Below, in pieces: positions 54,340 to 62,656 of a stretch of DNA of 64,000 nucleotides. Below the pieces are notes generated by a model that was not told where the DNA came from, searched no databases, and saw only the letters and a list, made by a program, of their open reading frames with translations. Position numbers and translations under genes: made by a program. Location of the stretch: NCBI RefSeq assembly GCF_001665835.1, contig NZ_LZSX01000073.1, forward strand, positions 124,001 to 188,000. Reading direction: 5' to 3'. Position 1 is the stretch's first letter, and each line of letters opens with the position of its first letter. The stretch comes from Mycobacterium colombiense (GTDB lineage: Bacteria > Actinomycetota > Actinomycetes > Mycobacteriales > Mycobacteriaceae).

Positions 54340-55155
54340 TCAGCCCAGGATCGGGAACCGGCGCTGGCCGGCGAGCCGCTGCAGCGCGGCTTCCATGACG
54401 CCGCGTATGTGGGCGTCGACCTCGTCGACGTCGGGGTCATTGCCGAATTCGGCGGTGATATCGATCGGCTCGAGCACCTCGGTGACGACCTTTGCCGGCA
54501 GGGGCACGTTGGGCGGGAAGATCACGCTCAGCCCGAAGGGGAATCCGACGCTGATCGGCAGGATGTCCATCCGCGCCTTGGTTAGCCCCAGCTTGCGGGC
54601 CAGCCAGTTGCCCCGGGTCAGGAACAGCTGCGTCTCCTGGGCGCCGATGGACACCGCCGGCACGATGGGCACCCCGGCTTCGATGGCGGTCCGCACGTAG
54701 CCGGTGCGGCCATTGAAGTCGATGGTGTTCGCGCTGAAGGTCGGCCGGTAGGAGTCGTAGTCGCCGCCGGGGAACACCAGCACCACCGCGCCGGAATGCA
54801 GGGCCGTGGCGGCGTTTTCGCGGCTGGCCTCGATGACGCCGAGGCGGCGCAGCCAGCCGTCCAACGGCCCCATGAACAGTCCGTAATGGGCCAATGTGTA
54901 GACCGGGCGGTCGTAGCCGAACCTGTTGTAGAAGGCGGGGGAGAAGATCAGCACGTCCGGGGTCAGCATGCCACCCGAGTGGTTGGAAACCACCAGGGCT
55001 CCGCCCGAGGACGGGACGTTGTCGATGTTTCGCACCTCGGCCCGGTAATACCGCTTGATGGGCGGTCCGAGCACTTTCGCCACCTGTTCGGTGAAGGCCG
55101 GATCCCATTTGGCAGTTTCGTGATTGTCCGCCGCGTCCACACCGTTGCCCTTCAT
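54340..55155 (-). CDS. PlsC-like lysophospholipid/glycerol acyltransferase
   Basis: The 271-residue protein belongs to the LPLAT superfamily. It has a variant of the NHx4D box, SNHSGGMLTPD (Asn58, His59, Asp67), and FPGGDYDSYRP in place of the usual EGTR box, as in mycobacterial and plant diacylglycerol acyltransferase-like members. It would attach acyl chains to a glycerol or similar backbone. It is upstream of and probably cotranscribed with the WS/DGAT gene. Confidence 0.88.
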   Translation of the reverse strand: MKGNGVDAADNHETAKWDPAFTEQVAKVLGPPIKRYYRAEVRNIDNVPSSGGALVVSNHSGGMLTPDVLIFSPAFYNRFGYDRPVYTLAHYGLFMGPLDGWLRRLGVIEASRENAATALHSGAVVLVFPGGDYDSYRPTFSANTIDFNGRTGYVRTAIEAGVPIVPAVSIGAQETQLFLTRGNWLARKLGLTKARMDILPISVGFPFGLSVIFPPNVPLPAKVVTEVLEPIDITAEFGNDPDVDEVDAHIRGVMEAALQRLAGQRRFPILG

Positions 55156-55228
55156 GGCTCCCCGCCGTCCGTTCTGCTCTTTGCTAGTTGTTGCCGGTGT
55201 GACGCCCGTCTCAAACCTCAGCCCCCGG

Positions 55229-55262
55229 TTGACATATGTTACTCTCCATTAAAGAGAATGTC
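55229..55262 (+). promoter_or_regulatory. Candidate promoter with inverted repeats before the epimerase gene
   Basis: TTGACA at 55229-55234 is a good -35 match, with GAGAAT at 55254-55259 as a possible -10 (19-base spacer). It coincides with a nested inverted repeat: GACAT (55231) with ATGTC (55258), and CTCT (55242) with AGAG (55253). A regulator binding here would cover the promoter. Confidence 0.4.
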
Positions 55263-55301
55263 ATAATCGTTTGCTGGAGGAAGCCGCGCAATTGGGGGAG
55301 C

Positions 55302-56375
55302 ATGTCCGAAAAGGTTCTGGTTACTGGGGGTTTCGGGCTCGTCGGCTCGCAAACGGTACGCCGGTTGGTTGCCGACGGCTATCGCGTCGTCGCGACCGAC
55401 CTGGGCACTGCCGCCCAGCGCAAAGCGGCGGGAGCGCTGCCGGCCGGCGCCGAGGCGCATTGGGCGGATCTGACCGATCCGGGCCAGGTTGATCGGCTAC
55501 TGGCCGAGGTGTCGCCCACCGCCATTGTTCACCTGGCCGCGGTGATCCCGCCGGTCATCTACCGCCAGGCCGCGCTGGGGCGCCGCGTCAACGTCGACGC
55601 GACCGTCACGCTGCTACGCGCGGCGCAGTCGAGGCCCCGTCCGATGCGGTTCATTCAGGCGTCGAGCAACGCCGTGTACGGCGCGCGCAACCCGCACCGG
55701 CATCACGAGCTGTTGCGCCCGGACTCCCCGATGAAGCCGGCCGATCTGTACGGCGCACACAAGGCCGAAGCGGAACAGCACCTCCGATCTTCGGATCTCG
55801 AGTGGGTGATCTTGCGCCTGGCCGGGGTGATAAGCGTCGAACCGGACGCGATGCCGTTCAGTGCCGATGCGTTGTTCTTCGAAAGCGCCCTGCCAGCCGA
55901 TGGCCGCATTCACACCGTCGACGTCCGCGATGTCGCGCGCGCGTTCGCCGCTGCGGTCACCGCCGACGTCGCCGGTGAGACGCTGCTGATCGCCGGTGAC
56001 GAGTCGCACCTGCTTCGGCAGGGGGACGTCGGTAAGGCGCTGGCCGCCGCGCGCGGTCTGGTCGACGTTTTGCCCGTTGGCCGGCCTGGCGATCCGGACA
56101 GCGACGACGACTGGTTTGTCACGGACTGGATGGATACGGTTCGTGCCCAGCAGGCTCTTCAGTTCCAGCGCCACTCGTGGCCGGACATGGTCGCCGAGAT
56201 GCGAGCCGCCGCCGGATGGCGGCGTTACCCGATGCGGCTGATCTCGCCGCTGGCGCGACGGTTCCTCAAAAGTCGTGCGGCCTATCGGGATACGCCCGGA
56301 CGCTACGCGGACCCGTGGGGCGCGATCCGGACCAAGTTGGGTGAGCCGCGCCCGGATGCTCCGTGGAGTAGGTAG
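55302..56375 (+). CDS. NAD-dependent epimerase/dehydratase family protein
   Basis: The 357-residue extended SDR has the N-terminal motif VTGGFGLVG, HLAAVIPP and a YGAHK catalytic pair (Tyr and Lys of YxxxK), followed by VILRLAGV. Such enzymes change nucleotide sugars or reduce related carbonyl compounds. The C-terminal third is unusually long for a simple reductase and carries Trp-rich sequence (DDWFVTDWMD). The ATG at 55302 follows GGGGGAG. Substrate unknown. Confidence 0.85.
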   Translation: MSEKVLVTGGFGLVGSQTVRRLVADGYRVVATDLGTAAQRKAAGALPAGAEAHWADLTDPGQVDRLLAEVSPTAIVHLAAVIPPVIYRQAALGRRVNVDATVTLLRAAQSRPRPMRFIQASSNAVYGARNPHRHHELLRPDSPMKPADLYGAHKAEAEQHLRSSDLEWVILRLAGVISVEPDAMPFSADALFFESALPADGRIHTVDVRDVARAFAAAVTADVAGETLLIAGDESHLLRQGDVGKALAAARGLVDVLPVGRPGDPDSDDDWFVTDWMDTVRAQQALQFQRHSWPDMVAEMRAAAGWRRYPMRLISPLARRFLKSRAAYRDTPGRYADPWGAIRTKLGEPRPDAPWSR

Positions 56376-56387
56376 CCCGCCCGGACT

Positions 56388-56855
56388 TCAGCCGGCGTCG
56401 CGCAGCAACGGCCGTTCCGTGGAAGGCAATTCTGCAGTGGGGCCCAGCTCACCGAACAGCTCGGTGGCATCCGCGACGGTCCGGTCGACGAAGGAAGCGA
56501 AATCGTTGAAGGAGACGTCGTTTCGGATCCATTGCGACTTTCGGGCCGTCACGCCGATGCGCTGCGGGTCCGACGAACCGTGCACGATCGCGGTGACCTC
56601 GCGGTCGAGGCGGTTCCACCGGTCGCTGAAGTACGTCAGCCACGGGCGGTCGGCCGCCGGGAAATAGCATCCGGGAGTGACACGGATGATCAACACGTCG
56701 TCGTGCGCGGGCGAGATCTCGAAGTGAACGTGCAAGCGCCGCGGAGCGTTGGTGACGAAGAAGTATTCGCCGTCATGGTGGCCGCGAAAATATCGCCGCC
56801 CGCGGGTGCGCAGGTAACGTTCGACCAGGTTCGCGCACAGCTGCTCATTCGTCAT
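56388..56855 (-). CDS. YbjN-like small protein
   Basis: The 155-residue protein starts MTNEQLCANLVERYLRTRGR, with a following YFVT-type strand pattern, HVHFEISPAHDDVLIIRV, and a helical tail. This resembles the YbjN fold, related to type III secretion chaperones. The role in mycobacteria is unknown. The start at 56855 was chosen because the upstream part of the longer frame (to 57098) is Ser/Arg/Pro-rich shadow. It lies downstream of the GntR gene on the same strand. Confidence 0.7.
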   Translation of the reverse strand: MTNEQLCANLVERYLRTRGRRYFRGHHDGEYFFVTNAPRRLHVHFEISPAHDDVLIIRVTPGCYFPAADRPWLTYFSDRWNRLDREVTAIVHGSSDPQRIGVTARKSQWIRNDVSFNDFASFVDRTVADATELFGELGPTAELPSTERPLLRDAG

Positions 56856-56970
56856 GAGTTCGATGGTGCGCCCCGTGGCTTTGGGAATGCTTGGAGACGA
56901 GCGAAGCGGCACCGAAGAATCTGTTGAGAATCGGCTGAGTGAGCGCCGGCTGGCAGGGGTTTTGCCGCGG

Positions 56971-57798
56971 TCAGCAGGGCTCGCGCCGTTCCACGATGCC
57001 GGCGCCGGGGCTGGGCACGATGCGCGGCAGCGTGACCGAAAACCTGTACCTCTCGGGGCGGTAGTGGAATTCCACGACCTCGAGGGGCTTGTCGTCATGG
57101 CCGTAGCTGGTGCGTTCGAGCACCAGGACGGGAGACCCCAGCGGCAGGTTCAGAGCGCCGGCCACTTCCAGCGTTGCGCCGGCCGCATGGATCTCATAGT
57201 TGGCTCGGGAGATCGGTACTTCCAGCCGGCGCTCCCACATCGTGTAGGTGCTTTCCATCGCCTGCGCGGTCTGCTCGTCGGTTGCGGATTTCAGCAGTGG
57301 TTCTACGGCCGTGCCCAAGCCCGGTGGCAGGTAGGCGATCATCAGGGCGAGCGGCTGGTCGCCGTCGCGAAAACGCCGGTGCACGCACAGGACTTTGGGC
57401 AGGCCCAGTACTTCGGCAACCCGTTGCGGAGCGTCTTCGACGCGATGCGACAGGACGTCGACGTTCGGCGTGATGCCGGAGCCGGCCAGTACCTCGGTGA
57501 TGGTGCGCACGCCGGGCCCGAGTTCTTGTTTGACCGGGTTGGCCACGAACGTGCCCAGGCCCTGCTTTCGGACCAGCCATCCCTGGCGCTCGAGTAGCCC
57601 GACCGCCGCGCGCACGGTCACCCGGCTCACGCGAGTGCGATCGATGAGCTCTCGCTCGGTGGGCAATCGCGCGCCGCGGGGCAGACGCTGTTTGACGATG
57701 GCCGCCTTGAGGGCTTCGGCGAGTTGGGTGCTGGCCGGCACGCTGCCACGGGATATCCGGAGGTCGGCGACGTCAAGGTCCAGCTGATCGGGAGCCAC
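56971..57798 (-). CDS. GntR/HutC-family regulator (Rv0792c-like)
   Basis: The 275-residue regulator has an N-terminal winged helix (RLPTERELIDRTRVSRVTVR, then QGLGTFVANP) and a UTRA ligand domain in the C-terminal two thirds. The sequence closely resembles Mtb Rv0792c (269 residues). HutC-type regulators sense small metabolites or sugars. A stretch TTAAAACGTTCTA lies 10-25 bases upstream of the GTG start and contains the palindrome AACGTT, which might be part of an operator. Its next genes differ from those in Mtb. Confidence 0.9.
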   Translation of the reverse strand: MAPDQLDLDVADLRISRGSVPASTQLAEALKAAIVKQRLPRGARLPTERELIDRTRVSRVTVRAAVGLLERQGWLVRKQGLGTFVANPVKQELGPGVRTITEVLAGSGITPNVDVLSHRVEDAPQRVAEVLGLPKVLCVHRRFRDGDQPLALMIAYLPPGLGTAVEPLLKSATDEQTAQAMESTYTMWERRLEVPISRANYEIHAAGATLEVAGALNLPLGSPVLVLERTSYGHDDKPLEVVEFHYRPERYRFSVTLPRIVPSPGAGIVERREPC

Positions 57799-57943
57799 GA
57801 GATGTATTAAAACGTTCTATGCGCGGGGCGTAAAGCAATGCGTCCCCGTGCCGGCGGCCCGACGGCCGGATTAGTCTGGTAGCGAATGCTTTTCGCGCGT
57901 TTACAGACGGGTGGACCGTTTGCGCGGGTCAGGAGGACCGAAG

Positions 57944-58342
57944 GTGGCGTTCACCGTGGAACGGTTCGACCACATTGTCCTGAATTGTCGCGACGTCGAG
58001 GCCACCGCCGCGTGGTACGAGCGGGTGTTGGGCACGCGGCGCGAGACGTTCGGGCCGTCGCAGCGAACGGCGCTGTGCTTCGGGGATCAGAAGATCAATC
58101 TGCGACCGGTGGGCGCTCTCGCCGACGATCCCGACTGGTCCACCGGGGCAGTCGAGGCCGCCGGTTCCGCAGACCTGTGCTTCGTCACCCGCGCCAGTCC
58201 GGATGACGTTCGCGCCCACCTCGCCGCGTGTGGCGTGGACGTGATCTCCGGACCGGTCACCAAGATTGGGGCGCTGGGTGCGATGACCTCGCACTACTGC
58301 CGTGACATCGACGGCAACCTGATCGAGATCGCCGTCTACTGA
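57944..58342 (+). CDS. VOC/glyoxalase-fold protein
   Basis: The 132-residue protein has a pair of VOC beta-alpha-beta-beta-beta modules. It starts ERFDHIVLNCRDVEATAAWY and ends HYCRDIDGNLIEIAVY; His and Glu in these ends are the usual metal ligands. GTG 57944 is preceded by AGGAGG at 57931-57936. It is divergent from the GntR gene, which may control it. Substrate unknown. Confidence 0.88.
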   Translation: MAFTVERFDHIVLNCRDVEATAAWYERVLGTRRETFGPSQRTALCFGDQKINLRPVGALADDPDWSTGAVEAAGSADLCFVTRASPDDVRAHLAACGVDVISGPVTKIGALGAMTSHYCRDIDGNLIEIAVY

Positions 58343-58803
58343 GGGTCGGCCAGCGGATACAGGGCCGGAAGATTGATCACGATGGCCTCCTGGCTGCTGC
58401 GTGCGATCACCACCTCGGCGGTGGTGTCGGGGTCGGGGTTTTCCTCCCGGTGCGGCAGGAACGGCGGGATGAAGACGTAATCGCCGGGCGCGGCGGCGAT
58501 GCGGACCTCTTCGGTGCCGTCATGGAAGACGAATTCCGGGTTGCCACTTCGCACATAGATGGCGGTCTCCGAGTCACCGTGATGGTGGTTGTCCGAAGCC
58601 GATCGCGGCGACGCGTGCGTCTCGCCCATCCAGATCTTCTCCGCGCCGACCGAGCTGCCGGACAGGGCGGCGAAGCGCCGTAGCCCCTCCGATTGTGCTG
58701 TGTCGGAGCTGATTTCCGACGCCTTGATGTGGCGTACCCGGTTGCGCGCGGCGGGCGCTGCCGCGTCGTCGAAGTCTGGATGGAATCCGTCTGTGGTGGC
58801 CAT
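58336..58803 (-). CDS. Cupin-domain protein
   Basis: The 155-residue single-domain cupin has metal-ligand motif 1 (DNHHHGDSETAIYV) and motif 2 (PGDYVFIPPFLPHREEN). Cupins of this size are dioxygenases, isomerases or binding proteins. It is three bases after the HAD gene on the same strand and overlaps the end of the convergent VOC gene by seven bases. Confidence 0.85.
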   Translation of the reverse strand: MATTDGFHPDFDDAAAPAARNRVRHIKASEISSDTAQSEGLRRFAALSGSSVGAEKIWMGETHASPRSASDNHHHGDSETAIYVRSGNPEFVFHDGTEEVRIAAAPGDYVFIPPFLPHREENPDPDTTAEVVIARSSQEAIVINLPALYPLADPQ

Positions 58804-58806
58804 GGG

Positions 58807-59493
58807 TCAATTATCGCGGGATCCGAGGCGCTCGGCGAGCTCGCGCAGATCCCTGGCGACAATGTCGGGCTGCGGCAGGCCGTCCACCGGCAGCGGCGCG
58901 TTGCCGCGCCGGGTGATCAGAGCCCCACTGAATCCGACACTCTGCGCACCGATGGTGTCCCACACGTGTGCGGCGACCATCTTGCAGTCCGCGGGAGCCA
59001 CCCCGAGCGTCTCGCACGCATATCGGTAGACGGCGGCCGAGGGCTTGAAGACGCCGCGGGCGTCGACGCTGAGTTGGTGTTCGAAGAAGCCCGCCAGCCC
59101 GGAATGCTGCAGTGCCGTCGGGCCGTCCGGATTGGGCGGGGAGTTGCTCAGGGTCACCAGCCGAAATCCGTTGTCACGCAGCGCGGCAAGCCCGTCGACG
59201 GCGTCCGGGTGTGCCGGCATGGTGAGCAGCGCGGTCTTCAGGCGGTCCGCGTCGTTCTCGGTGACGTTCACCTGGTGGATGTCACCCAGCATCCGCAGCA
59301 CGCCCTGGGCGAGCACCGGAAACGTCACGTAGTTGCCGGCCAACGTGATGGACATCGAGTACATGACGAGCTGCGCGAACCATTCGCGCAGCATCCGCTC
59401 GTCACCGAACAGCTCGCCGAAAAGCGGTGCGATGGACTCGATGTCGAGCAACGTCTCGTTGACGTCGAAGACGAGGACGGACGGTGTTGCCAT
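58807..59493 (-). CDS. Type II haloacid dehalogenase-like hydrolase
   Basis: The 228-residue HAD enzyme has nucleophile Asp10 in VFDVNETLLD, motif II LSNSPPN and the Lys of motif III in FKPSAAVYRYA, followed by VAAHVWDTIGAQ. This fits the L-2-haloacid dehalogenase subclass, though many members are phosphatases. The start at 59493 drops a non-homologous upstream frame. It is three bases after the channel gene and before the cupin, as one transcript. Confidence 0.9.
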   Translation of the reverse strand: MATPSVLVFDVNETLLDIESIAPLFGELFGDERMLREWFAQLVMYSMSITLAGNYVTFPVLAQGVLRMLGDIHQVNVTENDADRLKTALLTMPAHPDAVDGLAALRDNGFRLVTLSNSPPNPDGPTALQHSGLAGFFEHQLSVDARGVFKPSAAVYRYACETLGVAPADCKMVAAHVWDTIGAQSVGFSGALITRRGNAPLPVDGLPQPDIVARDLRELAERLGSRDN

Positions 59494-59495
59494 GG

Positions 59496-60089
59496 CTAGT
59501 GCTCGACATTCTTTCGTTGCGGAATATCCGGTCGGAGATACCCCACGAGGCACAACACAATCAACACCATTGCCGCCACCGGCCACCACAAGGCGACCAG
59601 CGCCGCCGTCACGAACACGCCTAGCGTGATGAACGACCTCATCTGCAGCAGCTTTCGCATCCGCGCTGACACGTCTTCGTGGGTGGGCCGATCGACCGCT
59701 TCCCAGCACAGGGCGAGGTAGGTGATGTTGACCAGGACGAAGACCGCGGCGTACAGCGACACCGGCGCCGCGGCCAGCCTGCTGTCGGCGATCCACTCGG
59801 TGGTGAACGGGATCAGCGACACCGAGAACAGGTGCGCAAAGTTCGACCACACCAACCGCGGCGTCGCGACCTGGGCGTAGTTCAACAGGTGATGGTGGTT
59901 GACCCAGACGATCGCGATGAACAGATAACTGACCACATAGCTCAGCCCGGTGGGCCACAGCGGCAACAGGGCGCGGAACCCGTGGGCGCTCGGCGGCCTG
60001 AGCTCCAGCACCAGGATCGTGATGAGCACGGCGAACACGCCGTCCGAGAACCCCCGCACCCGCTCAGGAGTGGTGTCTCCTTCCGCCAC
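59496..60089 (-). CDS. TMEM175-type potassium channel-like membrane protein
   Basis: The 197-residue protein has six hydrophobic segments and the TMEM175 signature RVRGFSDGVFAVLITILVLEL. Bacterial members form tetrameric K+-permeable channels. GTG 60089 has GGAGGT five bases upstream; an ATG at 60125 with 12 more residues is possible. It heads the HAD-cupin part of the minus-strand run. Confidence 0.88.
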   Translation of the reverse strand: MAEGDTTPERVRGFSDGVFAVLITILVLELRPPSAHGFRALLPLWPTGLSYVVSYLFIAIVWVNHHHLLNYAQVATPRLVWSNFAHLFSVSLIPFTTEWIADSRLAAAPVSLYAAVFVLVNITYLALCWEAVDRPTHEDVSARMRKLLQMRSFITLGVFVTAALVALWWPVAAMVLIVLCLVGYLRPDIPQRKNVEH

Positions 60090-60127
60090 CGCTACCTCCC
60101 ATCTGCCGCGATGCGCCTGAGCCATTT

Positions 60128-60559
60128 TCAGGCCGGCTTATAGTTCCGCTCCTGCACCACCCAAGCATTGCCGTCAGGATCGCGGAAGTCGGCAAAGCTC
60201 GCGTAGTCACCGCGATCCGGGTCGGTTCCTGGGAGGAACCTGCCGCTCCACCCGCCGTCGGTGTCCTTGTGGCGTATCTCGCTGACGGTTATGCCGTGAC
60301 CGGTCAGCTCTGCGCGACAGGCCTCGATGTCGGAGACCACCAGGTATAGGCCCCGCACCGAGCCGCTCGGCGCATCGGTCATGCCCACACCGAATTGGAT
60401 CGAGGTGCCCGAGCCCTCTGGCGTCAACTGGATGACCCGGAACTCGGGGGTGGGGGCGTAATCGACGTCGTGGGTGAAGCCAGCCTGGTCACGGTAGAAC
60501 CGGAGCGAGCGATCGGGATCCGCGACGGGCAGGATGATAACTTCGACGGACGCCCTCAC
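60128..60559 (-). CDS. VOC-fold glyoxalase/bleomycin-resistance-like protein
   Basis: The 143-residue protein has the VOC start EVIILPVADPDRSLRFYRDQ and the end FADFRDPDGNAWVVQERNY. The GTG start overlaps the DUF427 stop by four bases, so the two are coupled. It is a different subfamily from the VOC protein at 57944. Substrate unknown. Confidence 0.88.
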   Translation of the reverse strand: MRASVEVIILPVADPDRSLRFYRDQAGFTHDVDYAPTPEFRVIQLTPEGSGTSIQFGVGMTDAPSGSVRGLYLVVSDIEACRAELTGHGITVSEIRHKDTDGGWSGRFLPGTDPDRGDYASFADFRDPDGNAWVVQERNYKPA

Positions 60560-61431
60560 GAGGCGCTCCGGCTCTGCCCTAACACCTCGTCTGTGTCGAG
60601 CCCGCGGTCGACTCCGTGTGGAATGACAGTTTGGCCGGGCTCGAGCTGAAGTTGCTTGCCGTCAAGGCTCACATCGATTTTGTCGGGTTCGAAGGACACC
60701 AGATTGCGGACCCGTGCTACCTCCGTCCAAGCGTCGACGTAAGACCAGGCCGCGCGCTGGTGGCTGCCGATGTCATAGTAGGAGCAGATTCCCTTGTATG
60801 GGCAAAACGTCTGGATATCAATGAGTTTGAGCGCCGACTCGTTGATATCTTCGCGCGGAACGTACCATCTGGGCGCAAAGCCGGACTCATACAGCGCCAA
60901 CGGGCGATGCGTGTCGACGATCACCTGGTCGCCGGCCCGGACAACGAGATGCCGTGCGGTAGAACGAATATCGATGCGATGGTAGGCATCGGCGGCGTGC
61001 CCGACAATCCGTTCTTCTTCTTCGTAGAAGGCATCCATGGCACGCCAGGCAAACGCGACCCGGCCACCAAGCACCGCCGCATGGGCGGGCAAGCCAGCGT
61101 GTTCCCAGGCGCTGTGGTTGGTCTCGCGTCCCGATGCCCTGACGGTGAACCACTGGGTGGCCCCGAGGTCGCGGTGCTGCGTCACCCGATCCTCGGCGAG
61201 CAACGTTCCCTCTTCAATATCACCGCGGGGGAAATAGGCGACCGGGTAGCGGCCTGGTTCGTGTAAGAGAATCACGTCGCCGCTGTCGGCGATCCACCGA
61301 TCCGCGAAGCGCACCCGCATCCGGCGACGCAACGGTTCGGCGAACAACAGCCGCGGTGGCATCGGCTGTTCGGTGAGAAAGTGTCCGAGTGATCCCGTCG
61401 CCAGCGGGCCTTGTTGCCATGCCAAACCCAT
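60556..61431 (-). CDS. Double DUF427 protein
   Basis: The 291-residue protein contains two DUF427 modules: one at about residues 35-120 (RVRFADRWIADSGDVILLHE, YPVAYFPRGDI) and a second at about 155-250 (HLVVRAGDQVIVDTHRPLAL, WYVPREDI, CPYKGICSYYD). DUF427 is a compact beta fold with no assigned reaction. It lies 55 bases after the MDR gene and is coupled to a VOC gene. Confidence 0.88.
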   Translation of the reverse strand: MGLAWQQGPLATGSLGHFLTEQPMPPRLLFAEPLRRRMRVRFADRWIADSGDVILLHEPGRYPVAYFPRGDIEEGTLLAEDRVTQHRDLGATQWFTVRASGRETNHSAWEHAGLPAHAAVLGGRVAFAWRAMDAFYEEEERIVGHAADAYHRIDIRSTARHLVVRAGDQVIVDTHRPLALYESGFAPRWYVPREDINESALKLIDIQTFCPYKGICSYYDIGSHQRAAWSYVDAWTEVARVRNLVSFEPDKIDVSLDGKQLQLEPGQTVIPHGVDRGLDTDEVLGQSRSAS

Positions 61432-61486
61432 GTGGAGCCCGTCCTTTTCTGCAACTCGTTCGCGCAGTGGTGTTCAGGGCCCGGCA

Positions 61487-62533
61487 TCACTCCATGACGA
61501 CGACGAGCTTTCCTGCGGCTTCACCCGTCTCGGCGACACGGTGCGCTTCGCGGATGTCGTCGAAGGAGAAGACCCGCGCCGGTGTCGCGTGGAGCTTGCC
61601 ATCGGCGATCTGCTGGGCGATTTCACCAAAAGGCACATCCGATACCGGGAATCCGGGATTGCCGAACACGGGGCTGGCAAAGAAGCTGAAGTTCACGCCG
61701 CTGGCCATTCGCGCGAGTGGGTTGAAGTCGCCGATGGGTGCCAGGCCCCCCAGCCATCCGGCGAGGCAGGCGGTGCCACCGCGGCGCAGCATGTCCAGGG
61801 AGTCGAGGATGGTGCTGTTACCGACAAGGTCGAGGACGGCGTCGATGCGGTTGGCTTCCGCGATGTGGGCGGCGAGGTCGCCGCGCTCCACCTCGACACG
61901 GGTCGCGCCCAGTTCTTTTAGCATGCCGAAGCGTTCACGGCTGCGGGCCGTGGCAACGACATTGGCGCCGGTGATCACCGCCATCTTCAGTGCGGCCTGA
62001 CCCAATGCCGACGTCGCGCCGCGGATCACCAACGTTTGTCCCGCGGTCAAATTCAGGTTGCGGTACAGGCACGTCCACGCCGTCGCATAGGTTTCCGGCA
62101 GCGCCGCCAGCTGCGACCACGGCAGGTCGGATTCGATGGGCGCGACATTGGCCGCGCGGACGCGGGTGTATTCGGCGTAGCTCCCGTTGATGGTGCGCCC
62201 GAGACCGCCCATCAGCGCCGCGACCTTGGCCCCGACCGGGAACTCGCCGCCCGGGCACGAGTCGACGACGCCCACACATTCGATCCCGCTGACCTCGGCC
62301 GCCTCCGCCCATTCCCCGCGACGCATGTGGATCTCGGCGTGATTGATGCCGAAACCCTTGACCGCGATTACGACTTCGCCGTCTTTGGGCAGCGGCTTGG
62401 GGATGACGGTGTAGACCAGGCTGTCCAGACCGCCGAACTTCTCCAAGACGATCGCCCGCATGGTTGGCCCACCGGATTGCTCCCGTACGACCGCCGGCGC
62501 GGTTGGCAACTGAGGTGACTCGATTGTGGACAT
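61487..62533 (-). CDS. Zinc-free quinone oxidoreductase-like MDR protein
   Basis: The 348-residue medium-chain reductase lacks zinc ligands and carries GFGINHAEIHMRRGEW, the cofactor motif GATSALGQAALK and NIDR-type RIDAVLDLVGN. This is typical of NADPH:quinone reductases. The start at 62533 (MSTIESPQLP) follows AGAGGC; an ATG at 62548 is the alternative. A double palindrome at 62582-62619 lies just upstream and a TetR gene precedes it on the same strand, so it is probably repressed by that TetR. Confidence 0.9.
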   Translation of the reverse strand: MSTIESPQLPTAPAVVREQSGGPTMRAIVLEKFGGLDSLVYTVIPKPLPKDGEVVIAVKGFGINHAEIHMRRGEWAEAAEVSGIECVGVVDSCPGGEFPVGAKVAALMGGLGRTINGSYAEYTRVRAANVAPIESDLPWSQLAALPETYATAWTCLYRNLNLTAGQTLVIRGATSALGQAALKMAVITGANVVATARSRERFGMLKELGATRVEVERGDLAAHIAEANRIDAVLDLVGNSTILDSLDMLRRGGTACLAGWLGGLAPIGDFNPLARMASGVNFSFFASPVFGNPGFPVSDVPFGEIAQQIADGKLHATPARVFSFDDIREAHRVAETGEAAGKLVVVME

Positions 62534-62581
62534 CGATGCCTCTTTCATAACCGTTGGCTGGCGACGACGCCGGCTGGCGAC

Positions 62582-62619
62582 GGCCCATAATAATGGGCCA
62601 ACTGACCCATTATTATGGG
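62582..62619. promoter_or_regulatory. Double palindromic operator upstream of the MDR gene
   Basis: GCCCATAATAATGGG (62583-62597) and its exact reverse complement CCCATTATTATGGGC (62606-62620) are separated by eight bases. Each arm is itself a palindrome of form CCCAT-N4-ATGGG, and the two cores are 22 bases apart. The region is strongly AT-rich against the surroundings. It looks like a tandem operator for a TetR dimer pair. Confidence 0.75.
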
Positions 62620-62656
62620 CGGCCAGATCCACCATGTCCAGCGAAAGGTCACTACT

